A stretch of 64,000 nucleotides of DNA from Colocasia esculenta. Lineage: Eukaryota > Streptophyta > Magnoliopsida > Alismatales > Araceae. The translations under genes were made by a program, and so were the position numbers. The stretch is taken from assembly GCA_014218235.1 (NCBI GenBank), contig CM024759.1, forward strand, positions 10,370,712 to 10,434,711, given 5' to 3'. Below the pieces are notes generated by a model. It saw nothing but the letters and a program-made list of their open reading frames with translations, was not told the origin of the DNA and did not search any database. Positions 23,601 to 36,120 of this stretch are shown here, piece after piece; positions within the stretch are counted from its first letter, which is position 1, and each line of letters starts with the position of its first letter.

Positions 23601-24050
23601 TTCTAGTCATGGGTGTGCATGCTCGGGTATTGTTTGATACGGGTGCCACACACTCGTTCATTTTCGAGCGATTTTCCAAGCAGTTAGCAGTAGAGTCTGG
23701 AGTTGAGGCAGAGGAGTTAGAAGTCCCTTTGTCTATGCACACACCGGTAGGTACAGTAGCAACCAGGAAGTGTATTCCATCCTTACCTGTGTGCATTGAG
23801 GACCAAGGCTTGTTTGGGTGCTTCTACTTGCTCAAGATGAAGGAATATGATGCCATTCTTGGTCTAGATTGGCTTAAGGAGCACTATGCCTTGGTGGATT
23901 GTAGAGGGAAGAAGATTACTTTCCATATTCCTGGTGAGGATGAGTTTTCACATCTATTGCCAAGGACTTAACGGGAGGTTTGTGATCTCCTCCATGAAGG
24001 CAATGAGGATGGTAAACAAGGGTTGTGATGCTTTTCTTGCCAGGTGGTCT
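23601..24050 (+). pseudogene. Element C aspartic protease
   Basis: In frame with gag exon 3. The active site ARVLFDTGATHSFI is intact, and flap and core residues follow (LSMHTPVGTVATRK, then YDAILGLDWLKEH, then VDCRGKKITFHIPG). The usual role is maturation of Gag-Pol. The frame closes at a TAA after SHLLPRT (23969-23971), and the link to RT (23972-24100) is frameshifted. Confidence 0.88.
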
Positions 24051-24102
24051 TAGTCCCTAAGGCTGATCAGTCACCGACCATTGAGGAGATTGAGTAGTAC
24101 CG

Positions 24103-24546
24103 GAGTTTCCAGACGTGTTTCTTGATGATTTGTCTGGATTGCCACCGGCTAGGGAGATAGAGTTCACTATAGAGTTGCTTCTAGGCACCTCTCCTATCTC
24201 TAAGGCTCCATATCGGATGGCATCTGCGGAGTTAGCCAAGCTGAGGAAGTAGTTGCAGGATTTTCTGGATAAGGGATTCATTCGCCCTAGTGTGTTACCA
24301 TGGGGCGCACCTGTATTGTTCGTGAAGAAGAAAGATGGTTCCCTCAGGCTGTGCATTGATTACAGGAAGCTCAACCAGGTGACTGTGAAGAACAGGTATC
24401 CCTTGCCGTGGATTGATGATTTGTTTGATCAGCTGCAGAAGGCATCTGTGTTTTCTAAGATTGATCTGTGATCTGGCTACCATCAATTGAGGATTAAGAA
24501 TGAAGATGTGTCCAAGACTGCTTTCAGAACTCGTTATGGACACTAT
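24103..24546 (+). pseudogene. Element C reverse transcriptase, N-terminal part
   Basis: FPDVFLDDLSGLPPAREIEF opens the domain, followed by KAPYRMASAEL, FVKKKDGSLRLCIDYRKLN, NRYPLPWIDDLFDQL, FSKIDL, a TGA, and SGYHQLRI up to TRYGHY. It ends at the target duplication ACTAT (24542-24546), where H is inserted. The domain continues at 39964. Stops are TAG (24250s) and TGA (24468-24470). Confidence 0.92.
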
Positions 24547-26041
24547 TGTTGCCCAGCTAGCAAGCCCAGAGGGGGGTGAATGGGATATTTAAAATTTTGA
24601 TCACTTTAAAACATGTCCACAAAAATGTTTACACAAAACACACTTCGATGACTGTTAGTGTTAGTAAAGATAAGATAGAAAACACAAGGCAATCAAACAC
24701 ACGACACAAGGAATTATCCTGGTTCAGATCTCCTCTCCACAGGAGTCCTACGTCCAATCCCTGAGAAATACCTTAGGATTTCACTACCCAAGGGTACAGT
24801 CCCCCTTAAGGACACTTACACACCCAGCCGCAGCTGGTCTTCTCTTCACAGCCCGAAGAGGAATTACAACACCTTGGAAACCCCCAGGTCTTCCTTCTAC
24901 ACAAAGGGAAACAAGCACCTTGGAAACCCCCAGGTCTTCCTTCAACACGAAGGGAAACAAGCACAAAAGGTGTTCAGGAAGACAAGCCCCTAGATCAAGC
25001 TTAAAGACCAACGCTCGATCTGAAGCAACGACTGAGAGATAAGGTTCTACGATGAGGAACACTCTCAGTACACAGAATCTCTCAAGACTAACACAATGAA
25101 TGCAGAGAGCTAAGAGGTAGACAATCAAAGGAGTGAGGCTTCGCTCTTTCAGATGCTCGCAGAAAAGCTTGTAAAAGATTGTCGTAAGTGTTGTATTTGT
25201 TTCTAGAGCTTCAGTCTTCTATATATGTCTTCCATTTGAAAATTGAACGTTGAAGTATCTGTTATCTCTAAGCTTTTGTTTACGTTAGACTACATGGCAC
25301 TATAGAGCTTTCAGTCAACGGTCGTTAGCTTTCCATGTACGCAAAGAGAGAGAATCCTCTTTGATATCCTTCGGCTTCTATTGTGTCCAACGTTGTATTG
25401 AGATGTGCTGTCAGAGACCTGCATGCATTAAAGCGTGAACGATGGACAGCTAAGCTATCTCTCTGTGTTAGTCAACGTTAAGAAAGATTTTATACTGAAA
25501 TGGAAATTCCATTCTGTTCTTCTAAAAAGATGTTTACAGTATAAGCATGGAAATAGAGGATATCGGTTGCATGCAGTGCAATGATATGTTCAGTCATAAT
25601 AAATGCATGGATGTGAGAGAAACGCGAGGGAAGACTTTGACTTTTCAAACTATCTGAGAATAGGTTTGAAAATCAAGTCGTTATACATCATGAAATCGAT
25701 ATGATCATGACTTATGAAATCGTTGTATTGATGAGTCGTTATTCATAAGCAAATCGATGTACACACAAATCGTTATGCATTAATAACTGAATCGTTGTAG
25801 AGACAAATTGTTATGATACTATCAGCAAATCGTTATGGACAAGTTGTTATAGCCAAACTGTTATGAGCAAGTCGTTGTTTCTCTTATCGAGTCGATATAG
25901 TGAACGAATCATTGTTTAATGTATCGAATCGTTATGGTGACCAAGTCGTTATGTAACTTAATGAATCGTTACAGTGACTGAGTCATTGTGTAACTTATCG
26001 AATCGTTATGAGACTTAATGAGTCATTGTGAAACCGAAATC

Positions 26042-26370
26042 GTTGTGAGAGAAAAATCGTTGTTCTCACTTATCAAATTGATGTGACGACCAAATCGTTA
26101 TGAACCAAGTCGTTGTGAGAGCAAATCGTTGTTCTCACTTATCAAATCGATGCGACGACCAAATCGTTATGAACCAAGTCATTGTGAGAGCAAATCGTTG
26201 TTCTCACTTATCAAATTGATGCGACGACCAAATCGTTATGAACCAAGCCGTTGTGAGAGCAAATCGTTGTTCTCATTTATCAAATCGATGCGATCACCAA
26301 ATCATTATGAACCAAGTTGTTGTGAGAGCAAATAGTTGTTCTCACTTATCAAATCGATGTGAATGAGGAA
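26042..26370. repeat. 69-bp tandem repeat array in H left LTR
   Basis: About four copies with a 69-bp period; the word ATGAACCAAG recurs at 26100, 26169 and 26238, with a variant at 26307. Each unit contains AATCGTT, AATCGAT and TCTCACTTATCAAATCGAT words. It is the core of a looser AATCG-rich zone (25670-26420). Because 69 is a multiple of 3, an artefactual + strand frame repeats every 23 residues. Confidence 0.85.
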
Positions 26371-26541
26371 ATCGTTATGATTCTAAGGAAATCGTTATAA
26401 CAACTAGAGAGTCGATATGTACTTAGAAAATTATATGCCCTGAACTTTAAATTGCTAGTATGATGAATACTTACCAGTTTAGCTTGTTTTTCTTTGTTAG
26501 ATTTCCTGTGCTCAAATCTCAAAAAAAATATGTTAGAAACG

Positions 26542-28661
26542 TGATGATCAGTTTATCCCCATGTAATTTAAATAAATTACATATCTATTTTGGTGATTAA
26601 CAAAACTATATAAAGTTTAAACTAACGAATTTTCTACAAGTCTTGAGCACAGGAAATAAAATAAGGAAAATCTAGCCAAATGGTAAGCATTATTCCTACT
26701 GTAGTAATTTTGTTTCAAAGCATGAAATCTATCTAAGTCCACATCGACTTTCTTTATGCTACAACGATTTTAGTAGAGTTGTAATGATTTGCCCTCACAA
26801 CGATTCGTTAAGTGATCGCAGCGATTTGTCCTCACAACGATTCGGTAAGTGATCGCAATGATTTGCCCTCACAATGATTCGTTAAGTGATTGCAACTATT
26901 TGCTTTCGTAACGATTTGCTAAGTATTCACAACGATTTTTGTTCATAATGATTCGGTAAGTGATCGCAACGATTTGCCCTCACAACGATTCGTTAAGTGA
27001 TTGCAACGATTTGCTTTTGTAACGATTTGCTAAGTATTCACAACGATTTGCGTTCGTAACGATTCGTTAAGTATTCATAACGATTTGCTTCCATAACGAT
27101 TCAATAAGTGGTCACATCGATTTCTTAAGTGAGAACAACGATTTGGTCTCACATCGATTTCTTAAGTGAGAACAACGATTTGGTCTCACATCGATTTCTT
27201 AAGTGAGAACAACGATTTGGTCGCACATCGATTCCTTAAGTGATCATAACGATTTATTCCAGAATGATTTCTTAAGTGATCACAACGACTTGCTCTCATA
27301 ACGATTCGATAAGTTACATAACGACTATGTCACTATAACGGCTCATAACGACTTGGTCGCTATAACGATTTGATACATTTCACAACGATTCGCTTATAAC
27401 GACTTGGTTATTCATGTATAACGATTTGTGTATACATCTGTTTACTTATGAATGCACAACGATTCACTCATTTGCACAACGATTTCATAAGTCATGAATA
27501 TAACGATTTCGTGAAATATAACAATTTGATTTTCGAGATAATTTTTTAATAACGTTGAAAAGTCAAAATCTTCACGTATATCTTTTTAACAGCCATGCAT
27601 TTATTACGATAGTACGTATCACTGCATGCATGCAGACAATATCTTCTATTCTCATGCTTATTCTGTAAACATCTTTTTAGAAGAACAGAATGGAACTTCT
27701 ACATTTGTATAAAATAAATCTAACACTGACTGACAACAAGAGACAGTCTAGCTGTCTATTGTTTAGCATCTAATGTGTGCAGGTCTCTGACAACATTCGT
27801 CATACAATGTTGGACAAAATAGAAGCCAAAGGATACTTCAGAATATCTTCTCTCTTTACGTGCATGAAAAGCCAAAAGACCGTTGAACTTCTACAGTACC
27901 ATGCAGTCTAACGTAAACCAGAACTTAGAGACAACGGACACTTCAACGTTCGAATTTCAAATAGAAGATATATTAAGAAGACTGAAGCTCCAGAAAAAGA
28001 AGACCTAAGAGTTGGAGAATACGAACGACAATCTTACACAAGTTTTTCTGTGAGCATCTCGAAGAGTCAAGCCTCACTCCTTTGATTGTTTAGCTCTTAG
28101 CTCTCTGCATTCATTGCATTAATCTTGAGAGCTTCTGTAAAATGAGAGTGTCCCTCACTGTAGATCTTCCTCTCAGTTTTAGCTTCAGATCTGGCATTGT
28201 ATAAGCTTGATCTAGGGGCTTGATCTCATTTCACTTTTTGTGTGTTTGTTCCCTTCGGGTAAGAAGGAAGACCTGGTGGGATCCAGGGTGTGAGATTCCC
28301 TTCGTGTAGAAGGAAGACCTGGTGGTATCCAGGGTGTTGTAAGTTCCTCTTCGAGTTGTGAAGAGAAGACCAGCTGCAGTTGGGTGTGTAAGAGTCCATA
28401 AGGGGGACAGTACCCTTGTGTTAGTGAAATCTTGAGATATTGCTCAGGGACTGGATGTAGGACTCCTAAAGAGAGGAGATCCGAACCAGAATAATTCTCT
28501 GGGTCGTGTGAATGCTTTTGTGTGATTGATTTTATCTTTAACTAACACTAACAATCTGCGAAGTGTGTTTTTGTGATCTTTGTGTGAACAGGTTTTAAGT
28601 ACTCAGTATTTTTAATATCCCATTCACCCCCTCCCCCCCTGGGCTGGCTAGCTGGGCAACA
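26542..28661 (+). mobile_element. Solo LTR of the H family, inserted inverted into H's left LTR
   Basis: These 2120 bp run from TGATGATCAG to GGGCAACA in + orientation, opposite to H. They are flanked by a perfect target duplication AAACG (26537-26541 and 28662-28666). It has the same AATCG-rich zone in reverse complement (26740-27520) and a TATA-like AGATATATT at about 27966. With 24547-26541 it forms a head-to-head inverted repeat with arms of about 2 kb. Confidence 0.92.
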
Positions 28662-28743
28662 AAACGCACATTGTCTTAGTTTTGTTAATCACCAAAATAG
28701 ATATTTAATTCATTTAAATTACATGGGGAAAATCTGATCATCA

Positions 28744-28757
28744 ATCTCCCCCTTTTT
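28744..28757 (-). other. Element H polypurine tract
   Basis: On the - strand CCAAAAAGGGGGAGAT directly precedes the LTR start TGATGATC. It is preceded by TTTGTCATCA, the typical Sirevirus context. Confidence 0.9.
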
Positions 28758-28948
28758 GGTGATGACAAAACATAGCAATAATCAAAGAAGTTCTGAAATA
28801 AATTTAAGTAAGATTGCGGAATTAACATGAGAGATGTATTTCAGAAATACTATATGTCTCCCCCTTTTTGTCATTAAGCAAAAAGATGCATGAGTCGACA
28901 AAGAAGAAAGGAGAAAAGATGGATGAGAGAGCACAAGAGTATATTTGA

Positions 28949-31900
28949 TTAATCTTGAGGGGGTACATAGAGGTAGAAAGTAGGAGAGAGAAGGGAGGCA
29001 TGCTGTTGAATAATGCGTAAAGCCTTGCATTCTTGCTCCTCAAAATTGATCTGAAAGACCCCAAAAGCTATAGAATAGGATGATCCCATGTCAGGAAGCA
29101 TTCTCTTGATGTGAAGTTGGTGCTGATCTTCTAGAAAATTAGCATAGTCATCTTTGCCAAGAGATTCTTTGAAGGAGATGAAAGATCCAAAGCTGGCAAA
29201 CCGAAGAAATTGGTTGATCATGATAGGGTAGTGGATCTGATGCTGCAGAAGATCTTTCTTCAAAGCTATAAAAAGCTTGTACTGCTCGACCCACTGATCA
29301 TAAGGCTCTTTAACCAGATTGATGGAATTCAGGTCCAAGAAGGCTTCAGCTGTGAGAGTAGGCTTGCCGGCCTTAAACAAGGAGCTGTTCAAGGCTTCCA
29401 ACTGAAGGGCTGACTGGTTGTAGTGCTTTTCCCAGTCCGTGGGAGAAAGCCTTTCACATTCTGAGAGCAGAGCGGCAAGAACTTCAGAGGAGATATGGCC
29501 TAGATGAAATTCTCTGAAGATGAATCTTTGGAAGGAGGGAAGACGACCCTATTGAGCTGAGATCCTTCCCATGACACGAGCGAATCTCTAAAAAATGATA
29601 GGACCAACTGAGGAGTCCATGACCAAGGAGTGCAGCTTAGGAAGAAACACAGTGTCTGGAATTTGCAGGGTAGCAAAATCCACTTTGAAGGAGAAATTGA
29701 CTGGATTTTTAGTTTTTAACGAAGCAACGGCTCCCTGGAACTGACCCAACTGCACTTCAGGTAACTTGTGAAGATACCGATAATCATTGAATAGCTGGAA
29801 GTACCTGATGAGTTTCACTTCCTTTTGAATAAAAGGAGCCCAGATGGTTTTATGATGAATGACAAACCACTCAGAGAGAGTGAGTGGAGAGTCCCTGGGT
29901 GGAAACCGAGCTGACTTTTCAAGAATATATTTCCTGTAGAGAGCCGAGTGCCCTTTAGCCCACTGATCTTCAGATTTGCATTCAGCCATTTTGAAGATTT
30001 TGGATTGATCAGCTTTTGATAAGTGGTTGTAGGGAAGGACAACATTGAGGTGATCAGTTAGATTTAGAAAAGGAACACCAAAAATGGTGGCAAGGATACA
30101 CTTTTGGAGATATTCACGATAGAGTGGTTTCCTTCGATTGTTAATAGTGAGGGAAAACCAAAGAGGAAGAAATTTAGGTTCGGTGGGAAGAGCAAGAGTA
30201 GTGGAGAGTTTCCTCTTTTTAGAGACATGACTAGAAGAGTCAGTCCTGTGGACATGAGAGGCAACTGCCAGAACTGAACGGATGGTGGTGATTTCCAACT
30301 CATCCTCAAATTTATTTAGAAATGGACCTTCGAGTTGAGCACCTTCAGGAATAAAGGTGACAAAGGAAAGAGGAGTAGGAGGATGGAGAAATGATTGATG
30401 GGTAGAAGAAGGTGTGATGGATGGTCCATCTAAAGAAGGACCATAGGAAGAGGAGGCTTCAGCTGATGATGAGGCTGGAGGGTCTTCAAGAATAGGAGGG
30501 GGTGGTGGAATGGATGTAGAGGTGGCAGGAGAAGGAGAGGATTCAAAAGGAAATGGAGTTGGGGAAGAAAAGGTGCGAGGCAGAGGTTGTTTGAAGGTGA
30601 TGGGTGCTGGAGGTGTTGTGGAGGAAGATGGTGGTGAAGGAGGGGCTGGAGTTGCAAGAGGAGAAGGATCAGGGGCATCTGGAGCGACAACTGGCTCTTC
30701 CACTCTTGGAATCTCACCCTCGGAGACCACTGGCCCTGTTGGCCCAGAAACATCCTCTATTGGCCTTGACGGCCCTGACTTCACAGCTTTAACCTGATCC
30801 TGCATTGCAGTTGCTGCCTTGTCAATACCTTGTGGCCCGAATGGCCCTGCTAGCTCTTCTGAAATTTGCCCTGATGGCCCAACATCTTATTGTCTGGCCT
30901 CAGAAGGCCCAGAACTTCAGACTGGTTTTGCAGGAGAAGGAGCAGGAGGGGCATTTGACGACTGCGCCCTGAGTAAATCTCCAAGTGCGGTTATAGATTC
31001 CTTGATGCTTATGAGCTCACTTCGCACCCATCTCACTGCATTTCTCACCATTTCCATTTCCTTAGCTGAAGTACTCTGGCTTATGAAAATTTACTGAATA
31101 TCTGATTGCACAGAGCACAGAATCTCTCCTTTCTCATCCAGTCTTTTGATAACAGGCTTCATATTTATCTTCAGCTTCTTCTTCTCCTGATGTGGCCTGC
31201 AGGTAAGGAGAGGAGTTCCCTGAGCCACTTCTTTTCTCTTGACTTCTCTTGCCCTTGCAACGGGCTCCACAGAGTCATCACTGTTATCTGAGGCACTTTC
31301 AACAATGCCTTCTCTGAATTGATCAACATTGGGGACATTAGCTGTGTGCTCCCCCTGAGAAGCTACTTGCTCTTCAACAATTTGCTCTTCTTGAATAGGA
31401 GTGGTTACTCCTTGCACAGCTTCAATCACAATCTCTTGCTCCCCCTGAATGGGAGCTTCCTCCATCACCACATCTGTAGTGTGGCTTGATGCCACAACTT
31501 CTTCAGGAGCAACCTCTGGCACACTTTGAGTGCTTGGAATGGAGTCTAGCACTCTTCTGAGGACTAACCCTACCATAGTAGTTGGAGGGTCAATCACTTG
31601 CAATTTCTCGATAGGTTCAAGGTGCTCAGGAGGAATATCCTCTATTCTACTGCCTGCTGCTTCTTCTACTGGTTCTGCTACTGCTGGTGCTTCTGCCCTA
31701 GTATCTGCTTGCTCAATTGCCTCTTCCTGAACTGTTGTTGCTGCTACTGCTTGCTGGACCTCTTGGGCTTCTCCGATGATGGTTTCACCCTCAGCTATTG
31801 AGGTATTTGTCCAAACCTTAGCAATTAATGAAAAACCACTTTTCATCAGGTTCCTGGACTGGATTGCTTGGCCCATCTTCTTAGACATATCTCCTACCGT

Positions 31901-32608
31901 ACTTATGCCAAAGTGTTGAAATATCTTGGTTAGCAAATGGGCATAGGGTAGAGACACGTGCAACTTACTCTTCTTGTCTCATAACTGAGCACTTGCAAAC
32001 TTCATTCTTTCCAATAATACTTTTGCAGTGTTGATACTCTGGTTCTGGATGGCCCAGAACATCAAGTCTGAGTCCGCCTTCGTGCATGAAGAGAAGGTGG
32101 CACTCTTTAGGACTACTATCTGACAAACTATGAAATGTAATAGACGATTGAAAGTATTTAACTGGTTAATATCTAACTTCCCACCCTTTAATCTGAACTC
32201 GGGACAAATAATTCCTAACCCTTTTGCATGAACATCAACAGTGTGAACTCCACTGTGACCGGAGGTAGTCACACCAAACAATGACTCCAACAAACTGTAG
32301 GTGATTCTAATATGGGTTCCCTTGACCAGTGAAGTCAAGGACTCGTCTTCCTCAGTCTTCAGACAGACATAAAAGGCCTTTACTAGGTCAGGATAACTTA
32401 CTTTCGATAGAGTGGCAATCTTTGTCCATTTCAATCTTTCCAACGCCGTGACGATGCTATGCATGCCATTCTTTTCCAAATCTGCCACATCTACTGCCTT
32501 GTGACCACACAACTTAGTCTTCACTGTCGCAAACCTCTCCTGCTGCTCTACTGTGAGATATGCAGCTCCATAGCCCCCGACGGTGCCAGAAACTTCAGAA
32601 ACGGCCAT
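28949..32608 (-). pseudogene. Element H third ORF (env-like position), about 1,220 codons
   Basis: A single - strand frame from the ATG at 32606-32608 to the stop after LYVPPQD at about 28949, broken by roughly six in-frame stops (near 31979, 31091, 30920, 30888, 29592, 29550) but by no frameshift. From the N-terminus: a globular region of about 330 residues (LNTFNRLLHFIVCQIV; INTAKVLLERM) vaguely like the plant transposon-protein domain found in Athila-type ORFs; an acidic Gln/Glu/Ala-rich linker (31800-31300); a short coiled-coil-like stretch (31080-30960); Gly-Pro-rich and Pro/Ser-rich stretches (30950-30400); and a second globular region (30300-28950; NRRKPLYREYLQKCILATIF). I saw no signal peptide or clear membrane anchor, so an envelope role is not supported. 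Sireviruses are known for an extra 3' ORF, but this one is unusually long. Function unknown. Confidence 0.75.
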
Positions 32609-33018
32609 GATTTTGAATGGAGAAAGGTTCTAGATGATTGGAATGAATATTGAAGCAAAAGCCCCTAAGAAATTTCTAGCGGGAAGAGGTGAAAGCTTTG
32701 AAGTCACAAGAGGTGGATGCCAGAGTCGTTAGGGTATCGTCTCAAGCAAGTCGAAAGAGATGAAGGCGGGAGGTGAATCGTTGCGACACAGATTTTGGAA
32801 TATATAGAATAACAAAAAGAATGACTTTTGAGGTGCTGACGCCACAAGGGCAGAAAATGACAAACTAGCATGATTTTGAGATGAAAGAAGACTTTAAAGT
32901 AAACCATCTCAGATAAAAACACAACATCCAATATTGACGAAATTTTTCTTAACTACAGGGGAGAGAATATTTAATATTCTGTAGTAATTATTATTTCAAT
33001 TATTTGTAGGTAAATCTC
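32609..33018 (-). other. Non-coding spacer between H pol and third ORF
   Basis: About 410 bp, AT-rich on the pol-proximal side. A CCTGTAG word at about 32960 on the - strand could be a splice acceptor for a subgenomic message, but this is weak. No conserved ORF seen. Confidence 0.4.
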
Positions 33019-33680
33019 TCACAATTTACACATGCCTAATTCCCTTCTAAGAGATGTAAATCTCTCTTCAAGTAAGGCTTTTATGAAGATATCTGCTAAC
33101 TGATTCTGAGTATCAATAAAAGAAATTTCTATATTACCATTAGCTATATGATCACGAATGAAAAGATATCTAACCTCTATGTGTTTTGTCCTTGAGTGCT
33201 GCACTGGATTTTTGGTAAGGTTTATTGCACTGGTGTTGTCGCACAGCAAGGGAATTGTCTTGATGTTGAGTCCATAATCCTCAAGGTGTTGCTTAATCCA
33301 TAGAAGTTGTGTACAACAACTTCCAGCAACCACTTACTCAGCTTCAGCTGTAGACAGTGCTACTAAATTTTACTTCTTTGAGGACCATGATATCAGACAT
33401 TCTGCAAGAATTTGACAACAACTACTGGTACTTTTTCTATCTATTTTGCATCCAGCGTAGTCAGCATCAAAGTATCCTACTAAATTAATTTCACATGATT
33501 TTGGATACCATAGACCTAAGTCATAAGTTCTAGTCAAATATCTAAAAATTCTCTTGACAGAAATTAAATGAGACTCTCTAGGTTTGCCTGATACCTAGCA
33601 CACATGCAAACACTAAATAATATATCAGGTCTACATGCTATTAAATAAAGCAAAGAGCCTATCATACCTCTATAAAGCTT
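33019..33680 (-). pseudogene. Element H RNase H
   Basis: Copia-type RNase H. GMIGSLLYLIACRPDI leads in, then the DADYAGCKIDRKSTS block, STAEAE (followed by a stop), CDNTSAINLTKNPVQHSRTKHI and the FIKAL, then LRRELGMCKL end. The acidic active-site residues of the DADYAG, STAEAE and CDN blocks are still readable. It includes internal stops and is in a different frame from the RT. Confidence 0.92.
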
Positions 33681-34500
33681 TTAATCTACTTTCTTACCAT
33701 CTTTATCACTGTCTAATCTTGTTGATGTACTCATTGGTGTTGACAGTGGCTTGGCATTTTCAAAACTGAATTTCTTTAGCAGCTCTTTTGTGTATTTGGC
33801 TTGACAAATATGTGAGCCTTCTTTTCCTTGTTTGATTTGCAATCCGAAGAAGTAGTTAAGCTCCCCCATCATGCTCATTTCAAATTCTCCCTGCATTAGC
33901 TTCTCAAAATACTTGCAAAGAGATTCATCAGTAGATCTAAATATTATATCATCAACATATATCTGAACAAGTAACACATTTTTGAGTTTAGACTTAATGA
34001 ATAGTGTGCTATCTACTTTTCCTCTAATAAAACCATGATCTAATAGAAATGCACTTAATCGTTCATACCATGCTCTAGGTGCTTGTTTTAAACCATATAG
34101 AGCTTTATGCAATTTAAATACATGATCCGAAAAATCCATGTCATCAAAACCAGGTGGTTGTTCCACATAAACTTCTTCTTTTATAAAACCATTTAAAAAT
34201 GCTAATTTCACATCCATTTGAAATAGTTTTAGATTTAATGCAGATGCATAAGCAAGTAAAATTCTAATAGCCTCAAGTCTAGCTACTGGTGCATAGGTTT
34301 CATCGAAATCTATGCCTTCCTGTTGGGAATAGCCTTGAGCTACCAGTCTGGCCTTGTTTCTTATGATCACACCAGCTTCATCCAATTTGTTCCTGAACAC
34401 CTATTTGGTGTCAATCACTGGATGATCTGATGGTCTAGGAACAAGTGACCACACATAGTTTCTCTTAAACTAATTCAGTTCATCTTGCATGGCTAAAATC
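33681..34500 (-). pseudogene. Element H reverse transcriptase
   Basis: Ty1/copia RT with KARLVAQGYSQQEGIDFDET, PVARLEAIRILLAYA, QMDVKLAFLNGFIKEEVYVE, QPPGFD, LHKALYGLKQAPRAWYERL, LVQIYVDDIIF and FGLQIKQ. The YVDD catalytic motif is intact. One stop lies before the VFRNKLDEAG block and one at WILAMQDELN. It copies the RNA into cDNA. Confidence 0.95.
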
Positions 34501-36105
34501 CAAGATTCATCAGTAAGAGCTTCATTGACTGTCTTAGGCTCTATTTGTGAAACAAAAGCTAGATAATCGCAGGGGATTACATTACCTCTTGTCCTTACCC
34601 CAATAGTTGGATCACCAATGATGTTTTCTGGTAGGTGATCTTTCTTATGTCTCCATTCTTTTGGAAGATTATCGTGGGTTTTATCCTTTTGTTGCAGGCC
34701 TTCCAAAGGTGGATCTTCCTTGTCCTCAATAGATGATTTCTTTAATTTCTTGGGCAATTCATCTATATCATCAATATCACTATCGACTTCCTTTCTCAAG
34801 GAAGGGTTAGTTTCATCAAAGATAATATGTACTGATTGCTCAATTAATAAGGTTCGTTTATTAAATACTCTATAACCTTTAGGTTAGAGGCATACCCCAT
34901 GAAGATACCTTCATCTGATTTAGCATCTACTTTACCGATGTCTCTTTTGCCATTGTTGTGGATGAAACATGGACATCCAAATGTCTTGAAATGACTGATC
35001 TTCGGCTTCTTCTCTTTGTATAGCTCATATGAAGTCTTCTTTAGGATTGGTCTGATCATGACTCGGTTGATGATATAACATGTTGTGTTAACTGCTTCAG
35101 CCCAAAAATATCTTGGCAAATCATATTCTGACAGCATTGTTCTTGCCATGTCCAATAGGCTTCTATTTTTCCTCTCAGCAACTCCATTTTACTGTGGTGT
35201 CCTTGGCGCTGAGAAATTATGCTCTATGCCTTGATCATCACAAAACTTAGCAAATCTCTCATTCTGGAATTCTCCTCCATGGTCCGATCAAATGCTGATA
35301 ATACTATACTTCTTATCCTTTTGTACTTTCTTGCTGAAGCTTACAAAACTGTCAAAAGTTTCATCTTTGTGTTCTAGGAAAGAAACCCATGTAAACCTGG
35401 AGAAGTTGTCTACAATGACAAAACCAAAATTCTTTCCTCCAAGACTTGTGGTTCTCATTGGCCCAAATAAATCCATGTGTAGAATTTCTAAGGGTTTTGA
35501 AGTTGTTACCACAGTCTTTGACTTGAAGGATGACTTGGTGTGCTTTCCTTTTGCACATGGCCCACAGACACCATCCATTCTTGTGCTAACTTTGGGTAGG
35601 CCTTCCACCAAGCTTCTCTTGATCAACTTTCTCATGCCATCCAGACTGTAGTGGCCCAATCTTTTGTGCCACAGTTCAGTTGACTGCTCTTTGCTTGCCG
35701 TCAGACAGATATCCTGATCTTTTAGTTCTTCTAAGTAAAGTACGTATAGGTTCTTTTCTCTGTTGGCTTCAAATATGACTGCACCATCCTTCATAATGTT
35801 GCACTTTGATTCTTGAAATCTGATTTGATGTCCTTTGTCGCACAGCTGGCTGATACTGATGAGGTTGTGCTTCAATCCTTTGACGCATAACACATCTTCA
35901 ATCACGGTTTTGCCTTTGCTGCCTACTGATTCACTGCCTATCACAGTCCCTTTTCCATTGTCTCCATAGGTGGTTGTGCCTTCTTCAGCTTCTAGATAAG
36001 AGAATAACTTTCTGTTTCCTGACATATGCCTTGAGCATCCGCTATCCAAATACCATTTAGATGCTCGAGGGTTTCCCTGCAATGAAGACACTAAGCTTTA
36101 GGTAC
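34501..36105 (-). pseudogene. Element H protease and integrase
   Basis: The protease active site WYLDSGCSRHMSGN (about 36045-36000) is in copia form. The integrase follows with the H-H-C-C region (LWHKRLGHYSLDGM, then CGPCAKGKH), a core with LHMDLFGP, SDHGGEF and NGVAERKNR, and the C-terminal FKTFGCPCFIHN and GIFMGYA blocks. TGA before SDHGG and TAA before NGVAE are single C-to-T type changes. Between 34850 and 34470 lies an acidic linker to the RT in another frame. Confidence 0.92.
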
Positions 36106-36120
36106 CCAAGTTCTTTTGGG

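Larger units (their letters stand above)
24547..28743 (-). repeat. Element H 3' LTR, interrupted by a solo LTR
   Basis: This is the left LTR. Segments 24547-26541 and 28667-28743 match the right LTR. Between them is an inverted solo LTR of the same family plus one copy of its target duplication. Without the insertion the LTR is about 2,072 bp. A - strand TATA-like word (fwd TATATAT) is at 25220-25226. Confidence 0.9.

Noticed and set aside
26129..26335. A 23-residue repeat protein in the + frame, also at 39359-39720
   Set aside because: It is produced by a 69-bp tandem repeat whose length is a multiple of three, inside an LTR and on the strand opposite to the element's genes.
25670..27520. 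CRISPR-like regular spacing of AATCG words
   Set aside because: Units are imperfect, contain no unique spacers, and lie in plant LTRs with target duplications.
29588..30805. A separate 405-codon gene on the - strand
   Set aside because: The same frame continues on both sides through single stops, so it is part of H's long third ORF, not an independent gene.
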